From Corallococcus sp. AS-1-6 (GTDB lineage Bacteria; Myxococcota; Myxococcia; Myxococcales; Myxococcaceae), in the NCBI RefSeq assembly GCF_020037015.1, contig NZ_JAIQDE010000024.1, forward strand, positions 1 through 64,000: DNA of 64,000 nt, in the 5' to 3' direction. Both the position numbers and the translations under genes were made by a program. A model generated the notes under the pieces. That model did not search any database. It was not told the origin of the DNA and saw only the letters and a program-made list of their open reading frames with translations. Shown piece after piece: positions 1 to 7,740 of this stretch (the stretch's first letter is position 1; the number at the start of each line of letters is the position of its first letter).

Positions 1-77
1 ATGACAAGGTTGAGAACGGAGGGCACGAGAAGCCCGGACTCATGCCTTCAAACCGGGCTTCTTCAACAGCCTGCTAG
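1..77. repeat. 77-bp direct repeat, copy 1
   Basis: This stretch recurs at 238-314 with a few substitutions and the same length. It carries a short inverted repeat around GCCCGG...CCGGGC and ends in TTCAACAGCCTGCTAG, a sequence of the kind often seen at the outer end of insertion sequences. It touches the window edge, so it may be longer. Confidence 0.8.
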
Positions 78-205
78 GGCTGGATGAAGGCGGTGGGCGG
101 CTTCCGAAAACGCGTTTCAAAGGCCGGGAGCGGACAGAGCTGGCCGCCTACCTGGTTGGCGCCGCGTACAACCTGGTGCGGAGGGCGCGGCTGGCTGCCG
201 CATAG
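74..205 (+). pseudogene. C-terminal remnant of an IS transposase (IS5/IS1182-like)
   Basis: Read in the frame that ends with TAG at 203-205, the DNA encodes a peptide containing RFKGRERTELAAYLVGAAYN followed by LVRRARLAAA. The AAYNLVR signature close to the C-terminus is typical of DDE transposases of the IS5/IS1182 kind, where it follows the region with the catalytic Glu. There is no start codon and no upstream catalytic core: only about 43 residues are left, squeezed between two 77-bp repeats. I infer a decayed insertion sequence whose 3' end was duplicated or nested. The family is recognised from pattern memory only. Confidence 0.65.
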
Positions 206-237
206 GCACCCTCCGCTCTCCGCCCTCCGCCCCCCCG

Positions 238-314
238 ATGACAAGGTTGAGAGCGGAGGACATGGGAGGCCCGCTCTCATGTCTACAAACCGGGCTTCTT
301 CAACAGCCTGCTAG
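238..314. repeat. 77-bp direct repeat, copy 2
   Basis: Second copy of the repeat at 1-77, also ending in TTCAACAGCCTGCTAG. It lies 32 bp after the transposase stop codon, which is where the right-hand end of the element is expected. The remaining 315-417 holds no gene that I can see. Confidence 0.8.
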
Positions 315-417
315 TACCGTTTGAACAGATTCGCGACAGTTCCCAAGGAGGGGTGAGAGTACTGAGCTCGTGAGCGTATCTCCAAGCCAGGACTTCGCGG
401 TTGAGCCCAGTGCTCGG

Positions 418-858
418 TCAACACTGTGAGGGCACTCTTGCCGCGTACAATGCTTCCTCGACTTCGGATGGTAAGGGATGCGGACGAGTTTCCATGTTGA
501 CGAACGTCACCCCTGCGCCGTCACAGATGACGAGATGCTGACCGTGCTTCAACGCGCTCAGAACCTTGTCTGTCTGGCTTCTGGTGCGTGTCACCTTCGT
601 AGGTTTCGCAATCCCCTCAAAGCTCAGCTTGAAAAAGCCTTCGTCGCGTTGCCACCGTGCCAATACAAGGGGACCACGAAAACCGATCGCCATTCCCGTT
701 GGGAACCAGCACAGCACGTCTTTCTGTTTCCAAGCGACGGCCAGTTCCTTTGCTGCGGCGCAATGGGTGAGAAGCACGAATGAATTTTTGCCAGTTTGCT
801 CGTTGGCCCAGTAGCCGGTCTTCGCTGGTGAGCCGTTTACGATGATGACGCGACTCAT
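418..858 (-). CDS. Hypothetical protein, 146 aa
   Basis: I do not recognise this protein. It has no signal peptide or membrane segment and looks cytoplasmic and globular. It opens MSRVIIVNGSPAKTGYW and contains two cysteines in its middle and one at the C-terminus. It starts 2 nt after the stop of the gene at 860-1927 (TGA-A-ATG arrangement), so the two are almost certainly co-transcribed and translationally coupled. Its base composition is visibly less GC-rich than the core genes of the window, and it lies beside transposon debris, which fits accessory DNA. The alternative is a normal lineage-specific gene. Confidence 0.7.
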   Translation of the reverse strand: MSRVIIVNGSPAKTGYWANEQTGKNSFVLLTHCAAAKELAVAWKQKDVLCWFPTGMAIGFRGPLVLARWQRDEGFFKLSFEGIAKPTKVTRTRSQTDKVLSALKHGQHLVICDGAGVTFVNMETRPHPLPSEVEEALYAARVPSQC

Positions 859-859
859 T

Positions 860-1927
860 TCATGCCTTTACTTCAGAGAACGAGCAGGCTCGTGCCGGAG
901 GCGCGAGGTCCATGGGAAAACCAAGCCAGGATGGAAGGGGGTTGAATACTTCTTCCTGGTTTAGCTTGTTGTTGCCGTGAAGGTATTCGCCCCGGAGCCA
1001 GCCGATAGGGATTCTTCCGTTGTAGGGGCGCTCTTGGAAGTCGATGACGCCCGCGATTCCATCGGTTGAGTCGCCAAGGATGTCGTAGCCGCTGAACGGA
1101 GACGGAGTGGTTTCAAACGTGAAGACTTGATCGTAGATCGTCGTCGTGGCTTCACTCAGGTGGAACCGATGGAGGAAAAAACGAAATGATCCCTCGGTCA
1201 TGCCCATGCCGGTCCGCCTGAAGTCCAATCTGCCCCCGGGCGGTATTTCCGCGACCAGGGGCGTGCCTCGGTGCTGTTGGGTGAAATTCTGTTTGAATTT
1301 GATTTCGTCGAAGAACCAAGGCTCGTATTGGAGTTCTTTGGTCAAGGCCTCAAACCGGAACTGTGCGCCGCGGATCTTCCAGGCCTGACCGACATCAGGA
1401 CGCTCCCGCAGATGCTCATCAGCGACTTGTAGCGCCGCGACGGCGAGGGTCTGCAGGAGTGCGGGTTGAAGGTGCTTGGATTCAATCCAATGCCTTGCGT
1501 AGAACTTCAGGACTTCGAGTGGGAGGTCGCATACTTTCCCGCGAGGGATATGTGCCCCTGCGTAAGGAGAATTGAACTCGAACTCGCAGAAATCGCTCAG
1601 CAACGTCGATAGCCATGGGACGTGCTCGGGGCGGACGTAGCCGGGGCTTGAGCAGAGTCGGCCAACAAGCTTGCCCAGGAACTCGCCACAGGTCTCACGG
1701 GTCAAATCTAGTCCGCTCATGACGAGCATCGGGCGGTTGGGGACTTCGGGTGCCCATATTCTTCGTGGACCCTGAACGGAGTCGACGACCCGGAACTCGG
1801 ACTCCAACTGTGCGCGCCGCTTCTGGCATGGGGCGCATAGGGACCTGGCAGGTGAAAGAGTGCGCTTGCAGTCAGCGCATGCGTGGAAGGGGGACTTGCT
1901 CCTTGGCTTCTTTCGCGGCGGAGGCAC
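860..1927 (-). CDS. Hypothetical protein with N-terminal double-CxxC zinc ribbon
   Basis: The open frame extends up to 2050 but would then run through the tRNA-Asn and its terminator, so the real start must be lower. The first usable codon is GTG at 1925-1927; its ribosome-binding site is weak, so the start is uncertain. From there the protein is about 355 aa. Near the N-terminus is CADCKRTLSPARSLCAPC, two CxxC pairs about 11 residues apart that look like a zinc ribbon. The rest is globular, with aromatic-rich segments and no membrane segment. I know no family for it. It heads a two-gene operon with the 146-aa gene. Base use is less GC-rich than in the core genes. Confidence 0.65.
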   Translation of the reverse strand: MPPPRKKPRSKSPFHACADCKRTLSPARSLCAPCQKRRAQLESEFRVVDSVQGPRRIWAPEVPNRPMLVMSGLDLTRETCGEFLGKLVGRLCSSPGYVRPEHVPWLSTLLSDFCEFEFNSPYAGAHIPRGKVCDLPLEVLKFYARHWIESKHLQPALLQTLAVAALQVADEHLRERPDVGQAWKIRGAQFRFEALTKELQYEPWFFDEIKFKQNFTQQHRGTPLVAEIPPGGRLDFRRTGMGMTEGSFRFFLHRFHLSEATTTIYDQVFTFETTPSPFSGYDILGDSTDGIAGVIDFQERPYNGRIPIGWLRGEYLHGNNKLNQEEVFNPLPSWLGFPMDLAPPARACSFSEVKA

Positions 1928-1960
1928 GAGATGGACTCTCGCACGAGCGAATTCGCGAAA

Positions 1961-2003
1961 AGCAAAAAGGCCCTGCCGGTTTAGGGCAGGGCCTTCTTTT
2001 TTT
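1961..2003 (-). terminator. Intrinsic terminator downstream of tRNA-Asn (bidirectional)
   Basis: A GC-rich inverted repeat (AAGGCCCTGCC and GGCAGGGCCTT with a short loop) has a T-run on each side. On the minus strand it directly follows the tRNA-Asn and ends in TTTTT; on the plus strand it ends in CTTTTTTT. Confidence 0.85.
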
Positions 2004-2004
2004 G

Positions 2005-2077
2005 CTCCCCGACGTGGACTCGAACCACGGACATGGTGATTAACAGTCACCCGCTCTACCAGCTGAGCTATCGGGGA
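2005..2077 (-). tRNA. tRNA-Asn (anticodon GTT)
   Basis: The acceptor arms TCCCCGA and TCGGGGA pair. The D-arm (TAGCTCAGCTGGTAGAGC), the anticodon loop CTGTTAA and the T-arm GTTCGAGTC are all intact. CCA is not encoded. It is preceded by a strong promoter at 2119-2147 and followed by an intrinsic terminator, so it is a single-gene unit. Confidence 0.97.
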
Positions 2078-2118
2078 ATATGTCCCGTCGCGGCGATGCG
2101 TTGCCGTGACGGATGCGA

Positions 2119-2147
2119 CTTCTAGAGAACCGAGCCTGCCCTGTCAA
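2119..2147 (-). promoter_or_regulatory. Sigma70-type promoter of tRNA-Asn
   Basis: On the minus strand, TTGACA (2147-2142), a 17-bp spacer and TAGAAG (2124-2119) give a perfect -35 box and a good -10 box. The predicted start near 2112 lies about 35 nt before the tRNA. Confidence 0.8.
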
Positions 2148-2218
2148 CTGTCCTGTTCGATCCGATCTCCCGGCTTATCTCGCAGCCCTGGTCCTCGCTC
2201 CAGGGGCTGAGCCCTGTC

Positions 2219-3412
2219 GTGTCCGAGGCGCTTGCCCGTGTCCTCTCGGGCGACCCCGCCGAGCGCGTCCTCGACCGGACCCTGCGCTCCCACCGCGACC
2301 TGTCCCGCGAGGGACGCCAGGCGCTGAAGGAGGCCGTCTTCAACGTGGGCCTCTGGCGCCGCCGCCTGGCGTTCCTCCTGGACTCGCCGGATCCGTCGCC
2401 CTCCCAGCTCCTCTTCGCGCTGCTGCATGGCCTCGTGGGCGTTCCCGCCCCGGATGCCGCGTCGTGGGCGGGGCTGGCGGCTCCGCTGCCTTTGCGGACC
2501 GGGACGCCTCCGTCGCTGGCGCTCCGCGCCTCGCTGCCGGACTGGCTCGCGGACCACTTCTCCCGGGAGCTGGGGGCGGAGGCGGAGGACTTCTGCGCCC
2601 ACCTCAACGTCCCGGGCCCCATCACGCTCCGGGTGAATCCGGCCCGCATCTCCCGTGAGACCCTGTCCGCGCGCCTGGCCTCCGAGGGCGTCTCGACCCG
2701 CCCCGGCTCCTGGAGCCCGCTGGCCCTCCATGTCGACGGCCCGCGTCCGAACCTCTACGCCCTGCCTTCCCTCCAGGAGGGCCTGTTCGAGGTCCAGGAC
2801 GAGGGCAGCCAGCTCCTCGGACTGCTCGTGGAGGCCCGGTCCGGGGAGACCGTGCTCGACCTCTGCGCCGGGGCAGGGGGCAAGACGCTCCAACTGGGCG
2901 CCGCCATGAAGGACTCCGGCCGGCTGCTCGCCTACGACCCGGACGCGGAGCGGTTGGACCGGCTCCAGCAACGCGCCTCCCGGGCCGGGCTCACCCGCGT
3001 CCAGGTGCTCCGGGCGCCTCCGTCACCGGGCCTCGACGCCGACCGCGTCCTCGCGGACGCGCCCTGTTCCGAGCTGGGCTCGCTCCGCCGGGGGCCGGAC
3101 CTCCGCTTCCGGCTCACCCCGGACTCGCTCTCCCGGTACACCGCCGTCCAGCGCGACATCCTGGCCCGGGCCGGGGACGTGGTACGCCCCGGTGGCCGCG
3201 TCGTCTACGCGACCTGCACCGTCAACCGCGCGGAGAACCAGGACGTGGTCGCGGACTTCCTCCGCTCCCGCCCGGACTTCCGGGCCGTCACTCCGGGCGC
3301 TGGCTGGCTCCCGGACGCGTGCCTCCAGGACGGCTTCCTCCTCGTCACCCCCCACCGCCACGGCACGGACGGGTTCTTCGCGGCGGTGCTCGAACGCGGC
3401 ACGGCGGGGTAG
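2219..3412 (+). CDS. RsmB/Nop2-family rRNA m5C methyltransferase
   Basis: SAM-dependent cytosine-5 RNA methyltransferase of the RsmB/Fmu type, expected to act on 16S rRNA. The N-terminal ~70 residues resemble the NusB-like domain of RsmB (RTLRSHRDLSREGRQALKEA). The catalytic domain has the SAM-binding motif DLCAGAGGKT (~residue 215), motif IV DAPCSELG (~280, catalytic-type Cys in DxPC) and motif VI ATCTVNRAEN (~331, second Cys). The GTG start at 2219 has AGGGG about 12 nt upstream. The frame stays open and coding-like for another ~20 codons (reading DPISRLISQPWSSLQ), so a non-canonical upstream start is possible. At ~397 aa it is slightly shorter than E. coli RsmB. Confidence 0.88.
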   Translation: MSEALARVLSGDPAERVLDRTLRSHRDLSREGRQALKEAVFNVGLWRRRLAFLLDSPDPSPSQLLFALLHGLVGVPAPDAASWAGLAAPLPLRTGTPPSLALRASLPDWLADHFSRELGAEAEDFCAHLNVPGPITLRVNPARISRETLSARLASEGVSTRPGSWSPLALHVDGPRPNLYALPSLQEGLFEVQDEGSQLLGLLVEARSGETVLDLCAGAGGKTLQLGAAMKDSGRLLAYDPDAERLDRLQQRASRAGLTRVQVLRAPPSPGLDADRVLADAPCSELGSLRRGPDLRFRLTPDSLSRYTAVQRDILARAGDVVRPGGRVVYATCTVNRAENQDVVADFLRSRPDFRAVTPGAGWLPDACLQDGFLLVTPHRHGTDGFFAAVLERGTAG

Positions 3413-3426
3413 GGCGGCTCGGCTCC

Positions 3427-3453
3427 AAACCTGTCCGACAGTCGGACAGGTTT
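3427..3453. repeat. Perfect 27-bp palindrome
   Basis: AAACCTGTCCGAC, one A, then its exact reverse complement. It lies 15 bp after the methyltransferase stop. As RNA the tight loop would open to form a strong hairpin, but only TTT follows, so it could be a weak terminator, a protein-binding site or a copy of a dispersed palindrome. Confidence 0.85.
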
Positions 3454-3569
3454 CCAGTGACGGCCGGGCGGACGAGCGCTCCACGGGGCCTCGTTCCCCC
3501 GTCCTGCGGTACTCAACGCTTCGGGCCACGGCCTCCCTGAAACACCGTGTCGCCCTGGCACCGGGTGCT

Positions 3570-4484
3570 ATGAAGCGCTGCGTGCGTTGGCTCAAGCCCC
3601 TTCCGCTCCGTCCCCGCGACACGGTGCAGGTCGTCGCCCCCGCGGGTCCCTTCGAACAGGCCCCCTTCGAGGCCGGCCTGCGCATCCTCTCCGAGCGCTA
3701 CTCCCCGGTGGTCCGGCCCGACATCGGCGCGTCGCACCGCTACCTCGCCGGGGATGACGCCCGCCGCCAGGAGGAGCTGTCGCACGCGTTCCTCGACCGC
3801 GCCTCCCGCGCCATCTTCTGCGCCCGGGGCGGCTATGGCAGCTCCCGCCTGTTGCCGGAGCTGCCCATCGACAAGGCCGGCCCCGTCGCCTTCACCGGCT
3901 TCTCCGACCTGACGTCCATCCACTGCGCGCTCCAGGCCCTGCACCGCGTCTCCTTCCACGCGCCGGTCCTCACGCAACTGGGCCGCCAGTCGACCCAGGT
4001 CCACGACTACCTCTTCCGCCTGCTCGAATCCGCGGAGGCCCCGCCGCCCCTCAATGGCACCGCCACCTACGTCCCCGGCACCGCCGAGGGCGTCCTCGTG
4101 GGCGGCAACCTGTCCGTCTTCTCCCGGCTCCTGGGCACGCCGTACATGCCGCCGCTCGACGGCGCCGTGCTCCTCCTGGAGGACGTCACCGAGCGCCCCT
4201 ACCGCATCGACCGCATGTGGACCCACCTGCGGCTCGCCGGGGTCTTCTCCCGCGTGCGCGGCATCGTCCTGGGCGACTTCACCGCCTGCGAGGAGAAGGA
4301 CGCGAACTACTCCAGCGCGGACGTGCTCCGGGAGCTGGCGCGCGACGCGAAGGTGCCCTGCGCCGCGGGCTTCCCCATTGGCCATGGCGCCATCAACTAC
4401 CCCGTGGCCCTGGGCACCCACGTGCGCCTGGACGCGGACGCCGCGCGCCTCACCTTCCTCGAAGGCGCGGTGAGCCCCGGATGA
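3570..4484 (+). CDS. ldcA: LD-carboxypeptidase (LdcA-type, peptidase S66)
   Basis: 304-aa cytoplasmic serine peptidase that trims the terminal D-Ala from murein tetrapeptides for recycling. The family layout is present: the N-terminal VVAPAGPF strand, the GGYG signature, the nucleophile region TGFSDLTS (Ser ~111), a Glu in LLLEDVTERPYR (~205) and a His in FPIGHGAINYP (~270). Together these match the Ser-Glu-His triad of S66 enzymes. The ATG at 3570 was chosen because upstream sequence in the same frame is arginine-rich noise from the intergenic region. Its stop overlaps the start of the next gene (ATGA), so it is coupled to the serine hydrolase and then to Mpl: a murein-recycling set. Confidence 0.92.
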   Translation: MKRCVRWLKPLPLRPRDTVQVVAPAGPFEQAPFEAGLRILSERYSPVVRPDIGASHRYLAGDDARRQEELSHAFLDRASRAIFCARGGYGSSRLLPELPIDKAGPVAFTGFSDLTSIHCALQALHRVSFHAPVLTQLGRQSTQVHDYLFRLLESAEAPPPLNGTATYVPGTAEGVLVGGNLSVFSRLLGTPYMPPLDGAVLLLEDVTERPYRIDRMWTHLRLAGVFSRVRGIVLGDFTACEEKDANYSSADVLRELARDAKVPCAAGFPIGHGAINYPVALGTHVRLDADAARLTFLEGAVSPG

Positions 4485-5644
4485 GCCAGCACCCCATCGC
4501 CAACCTCCAGGCCGTGCTCGATGACGGCGTGGAGCTGGGCATCTTCCCCGCCGCCCAGGCCGTGGTGCTCCACAAGGGCATGCAGGTCTTCGGCGGCGTC
4601 GCCGGCAACGTGACGGGCGACACGCGCTTCGACCTTGCGTCCCTCACCAAGGTCCTCTCCACCACCGCGCTCTTCCTGCGCCTGTGGACCGAGGGCAAGG
4701 TGGGCCCGGACACGCTCGTGTCCCGCTACTTCCCCGGCTCGCCCGCGGGCGACGCGGGCGTCACCGTCGCGGACCTGCTCTACCACCGCTCCGGCCTGCC
4801 GGCCTTCGTCCCGTTCTTCGCGGACGCGCTCAAGGCCCACCCGGAGCTGCTCGACGCCGGCTGCCCTGCGTCCGTCCGCGCGCAGGTCCACGCGGACGTC
4901 CTCCACGCCGCCGCAGCCACGCCGCTGGACTCGCCCGTGCGCACGAAGTCCGTGTACAGCGACGTGGGCTTCATCCTCCTGGGGGACATCCTCGCCCGCG
5001 CCGGTGGTGCGCCGCTGGACGTGCTCTTCCACCGCCACATCGCGGAGCCGCTGGACCTGAAGGCCCGCTTCCACCGCCTCACCGACTTCCCCACTGACGG
5101 CGCCACCGCGCCCACCGGCGCCATGCGCCCGCGCGAGCCCGCTCCCGGCCAGGAGTCGCTGTGGAAGGACGTGCCGTCCCGGCCGTCCCGCCCCGCCGAG
5201 GTGGACGACGACAACGCCTGGGTGCTGGACGGCGTCGCGGGACACGCGGGCCTCTTCGGCACCGCCGTGGACGTGGCCCGCTTCGGCCAGGCCGTGCTGG
5301 AGGGCGCCGCGGGCACGCATGCCGCGATTGCTCCGGGGCCCCTGTGGCACCGCGCGCTCGCCACCGACCCGAAGGTGGAGGGCAGCACGCGCTCCATGGG
5401 CTTCGACTCTCCGTCGAAGGGCTACTCCAGCGCGGGCCGCTTCATCGGCGACACGCCTCCGGGCGCGGTGGGCCACCTGGGCTTCACCGGCACCAGCCTC
5501 TGGGTGGACCTGAGGCGGTCGCTCGTCGTCGCGCTCATCACCAACCGCGTGGCCCAGGGCCGTCAGGACCTGCGCATCCGCGACTTCCGCCCCGCCTTCC
5601 ACGAGCTCGTCGTGGAGGCGCTCGACCTCCACGTCCTCCCCTGA
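4481..5644 (+). CDS. Beta-lactamase-related serine hydrolase (class C/DD-peptidase fold)
   Basis: 387-aa penicillin-binding-protein-like hydrolase. The active-site tetrad SLTK (~residue 53, SxxK) follows FDLA; YSD (~159) takes the place of YxN; HLGFTG (~331) takes the place of the KTG/HxG box. There is no evident signal peptide, so it may act in the cytoplasm or use a non-classical route. The start ATG overlaps the ldcA stop by 4 nt. Its position between ldcA and mpl suggests work on muropeptides or another D-amino-acid peptide rather than drug resistance; this is inference. It could equally be an esterase of the same fold. Confidence 0.88.
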   Translation: MSQHPIANLQAVLDDGVELGIFPAAQAVVLHKGMQVFGGVAGNVTGDTRFDLASLTKVLSTTALFLRLWTEGKVGPDTLVSRYFPGSPAGDAGVTVADLLYHRSGLPAFVPFFADALKAHPELLDAGCPASVRAQVHADVLHAAAATPLDSPVRTKSVYSDVGFILLGDILARAGGAPLDVLFHRHIAEPLDLKARFHRLTDFPTDGATAPTGAMRPREPAPGQESLWKDVPSRPSRPAEVDDDNAWVLDGVAGHAGLFGTAVDVARFGQAVLEGAAGTHAAIAPGPLWHRALATDPKVEGSTRSMGFDSPSKGYSSAGRFIGDTPPGAVGHLGFTGTSLWVDLRRSLVVALITNRVAQGRQDLRIRDFRPAFHELVVEALDLHVLP

Positions 5645-5656
5645 GGAAACCGCAGC

Positions 5657-7126
5657 ATGGCTGACGACAACGGCAACGTCCTCGACTCACTCGACCCGAA
5701 GTCCGTGCGCCGCATCCACCTGGTGGGCGTGGCCGGCACCGGCATGGGCTCCTTCGCCGGCATGCTCAAGGCCGCCGGCTACGACGTCACCGGCAGCGAC
5801 GAGAACGTCTACCCGCCCATGAGCGACATGCTCCGCACGTGGGGCATCCCCGTCAGCACGCCGTACGCGCCCGCCAACCTGGACGCGGCGAAGCCGGACC
5901 TGGTCATCATCGGCAACGTCATCCGCCGGGTGAACCCGGAGGCCACCGCCGTGCGCGAGCGGGGCCTCAAGCAGATGAGCTTCCCCGCCGCGCTGGGCAC
6001 GCTCTTCCTGGACCGCTCGCACTCCGTCGTCGTCGCCGGCACGCACGGCAAGACGACGACGTCCTCGCTCATGGCCCACGTGCTGGTGTCCGCGGGCAAG
6101 GACCCGTCCTTCCTCGTGGGCGGCGTCACCCAGAACTACGCGGGCAACTACCGCGTGGGGACGGGCCCGCACTTCGTCGTGGAGGGCGACGAGTACGACA
6201 CCGCGTACTGGGACAAGGGCTCCAAGTTCCTCCACTACCGCCCGCGCACCGCCATCGTCACCAGCGTGGAGTTCGACCACGCGGACATCTTCCGCGACCT
6301 GCCCCACTACGAGGCCACCTTCGAGAAGTTCGTGCGCCTGGTGCCCAAGGAGGGCCAGTTGGTCGTCTGCGCCGCGTACCCCAACGCCGTGCGCATCGCG
6401 CGCGGGGGCACCGCGCCCGTCAGCACCTACGTGGCGAAGGAGGGCGCGGACGCGGACTACACGCCCGTGAACCTCTCCTTCGGTCCCGAGGGCGCCCGCT
6501 TCAACGTCGTGGAGAGGGGCCACGACCTGGGCACCGTGACGCTGCCCCTGTCCGGCGCGCACAACGTGGAGAACGCGCTCGCGGTCATCGCCGCCGCGCG
6601 CGGCCTGGGCCTCACCTTCGCTGAAATCCAGCAGGGCCTGTCCACCTTCCAGGGCGTGAAGCGCCGCCAGGAGGTGCGCGCGGAGATGGATGGCGTGCTC
6701 GTGGTGGATGACTTCGCGCACCACCCCACCGCCGTGCGGGAGACGATTGCCGCCATCCGCCACCGCTACCCGGACCGGCGCCTGTGGGCCATCTTCGAGC
6801 CGCGCTCCAACACCAGCCGCCGCAACATCCACCAGGAGGACTACGCGCACGCCTTCCCCGGCGCCGCGCGCGCCAGCCTCAAGGTGCCCGAGCGCCACGA
6901 CAAGGTGCCCGAGGGCGAGGAGCTCAACGTCCCCAAGCTCATCGAAGCGCTCAAGGGCCAGGGCATCGCCGCGGATGGCGCCACGGACGTGCAGACGCTG
7001 GTGGACCGCGTCGCCTCCGAGGCGAAGTCCGGCGACGTGCTGCTCGTCATGAGCAACGGCGCCTTCGGGGGCTTCATCGAGAAGCTGCTCACCGCCCTGA
7101 AGGCCCGGGCGGGGAAGGGGACCTGA
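5657..7126 (+). CDS. mpl: UDP-N-acetylmuramate:tripeptide ligase Mpl
   Basis: 489-aa Mur-ligase-family enzyme that re-attaches recycled L-Ala-gamma-D-Glu-mDAP to UDP-MurNAc. An N-terminal Rossmann-like domain (HLVGVAGTGMGSFAG) binds the UDP-sugar. The central ATPase domain has AGTHGKTTTSS (~128) and the metal-binding segment EGDEYDTAYWDK, where MurC-type ligases have a shorter loop and Mpl proteins carry this DEYDTA signature. The C-terminal domain includes DDFAHHPTAV, and the segment ends with an arginine-rich FEPRSNTSRR typical of Mpl. It lies 12 nt after the serine hydrolase in the same orientation. With LdcA it forms a cytoplasmic peptidoglycan recycling pathway. Confidence 0.95.
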   Translation: MADDNGNVLDSLDPKSVRRIHLVGVAGTGMGSFAGMLKAAGYDVTGSDENVYPPMSDMLRTWGIPVSTPYAPANLDAAKPDLVIIGNVIRRVNPEATAVRERGLKQMSFPAALGTLFLDRSHSVVVAGTHGKTTTSSLMAHVLVSAGKDPSFLVGGVTQNYAGNYRVGTGPHFVVEGDEYDTAYWDKGSKFLHYRPRTAIVTSVEFDHADIFRDLPHYEATFEKFVRLVPKEGQLVVCAAYPNAVRIARGGTAPVSTYVAKEGADADYTPVNLSFGPEGARFNVVERGHDLGTVTLPLSGAHNVENALAVIAAARGLGLTFAEIQQGLSTFQGVKRRQEVRAEMDGVLVVDDFAHHPTAVRETIAAIRHRYPDRRLWAIFEPRSNTSRRNIHQEDYAHAFPGAARASLKVPERHDKVPEGEELNVPKLIEALKGQGIAADGATDVQTLVDRVASEAKSGDVLLVMSNGAFGGFIEKLLTALKARAGKGT

Positions 7127-7130
7127 AGCC

Positions 7131-7715
7131 ATGCGCCGTCCGTTCCTCCTCTCGCTGGGGGCCCTGGCGTTCGCCCTGGGCTGTGCCTCCGCGCCGGCCT
7201 CGTCCCTGCCGCCGCTCACGGACCGGACCGGTGACGGTCCGCGAAGCAGCAGCGCCGCCCTGGAGTCGTCGAACCGGGGCCCGGGCCAGCCGCTCGTCTT
7301 CCAGGTGAAGCGCTACCCGGACAACAGCCCGTACGACTTGAAGAGCGACCGCGGGCAGGTCGTCCTGCTGGACGTGTGGGCCACGTGGTGCGAGCCCTGC
7401 AAGGACGCGCTGCCCATGTACGCGCAGCTCCAGAAGGAGTACGGCGCGCGCGGCTTCAAGGCCTACGCCCTCAACGTGGACGAGGACGTGCGCGCCATCC
7501 CCGCCTTCCTGGAGGAGGCGAAGGTGGAGGTGCCCATCCTCCTGGACGCCAACGCGCTGGTGTCCGAGCGCCTGCTGAAGGTGCGGCTGATGCCCACCAC
7601 CTTCCTCATTGACCGCAAGGGCGTCGTCCGGCACGTGCACGAGGGCTTCGCCGAGGAGTTCCTCCAGCAGTTCCAGACGGAAATCGAGCAACTGCTCGCC
7701 GAGCCCGCCTCCTAG
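7131..7715 (+). CDS. TlpA/ResA-like thioredoxin-fold lipoprotein
   Basis: 194-aa exported protein. The N-terminus is a lipoprotein signal (hydrophobic stretch ending LGC at residue ~18). The thioredoxin fold has the active site WATWCEPCK (~83), as in TlpA/ResA/DsbE-type thiol reductants, and a cis-Pro segment MPTTFLID. It starts 4 nt after mpl, so it belongs to the same operon. The likely job is reduction of envelope disulfides, for example in cytochrome c maturation or oxidative repair; the substrate cannot be told from sequence. Confidence 0.9.
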   Translation: MRRPFLLSLGALAFALGCASAPASSLPPLTDRTGDGPRSSSAALESSNRGPGQPLVFQVKRYPDNSPYDLKSDRGQVVLLDVWATWCEPCKDALPMYAQLQKEYGARGFKAYALNVDEDVRAIPAFLEEAKVEVPILLDANALVSERLLKVRLMPTTFLIDRKGVVRHVHEGFAEEFLQQFQTEIEQLLAEPAS

Positions 7716-7740
7716 CGCGCACCCCCGGGGAAACGCATCC

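Noticed and set aside
1928-2050. Extension of the zinc-ribbon gene start to 2050
   Set aside because: The extension is the complement of the tRNA-Asn and of its terminator.
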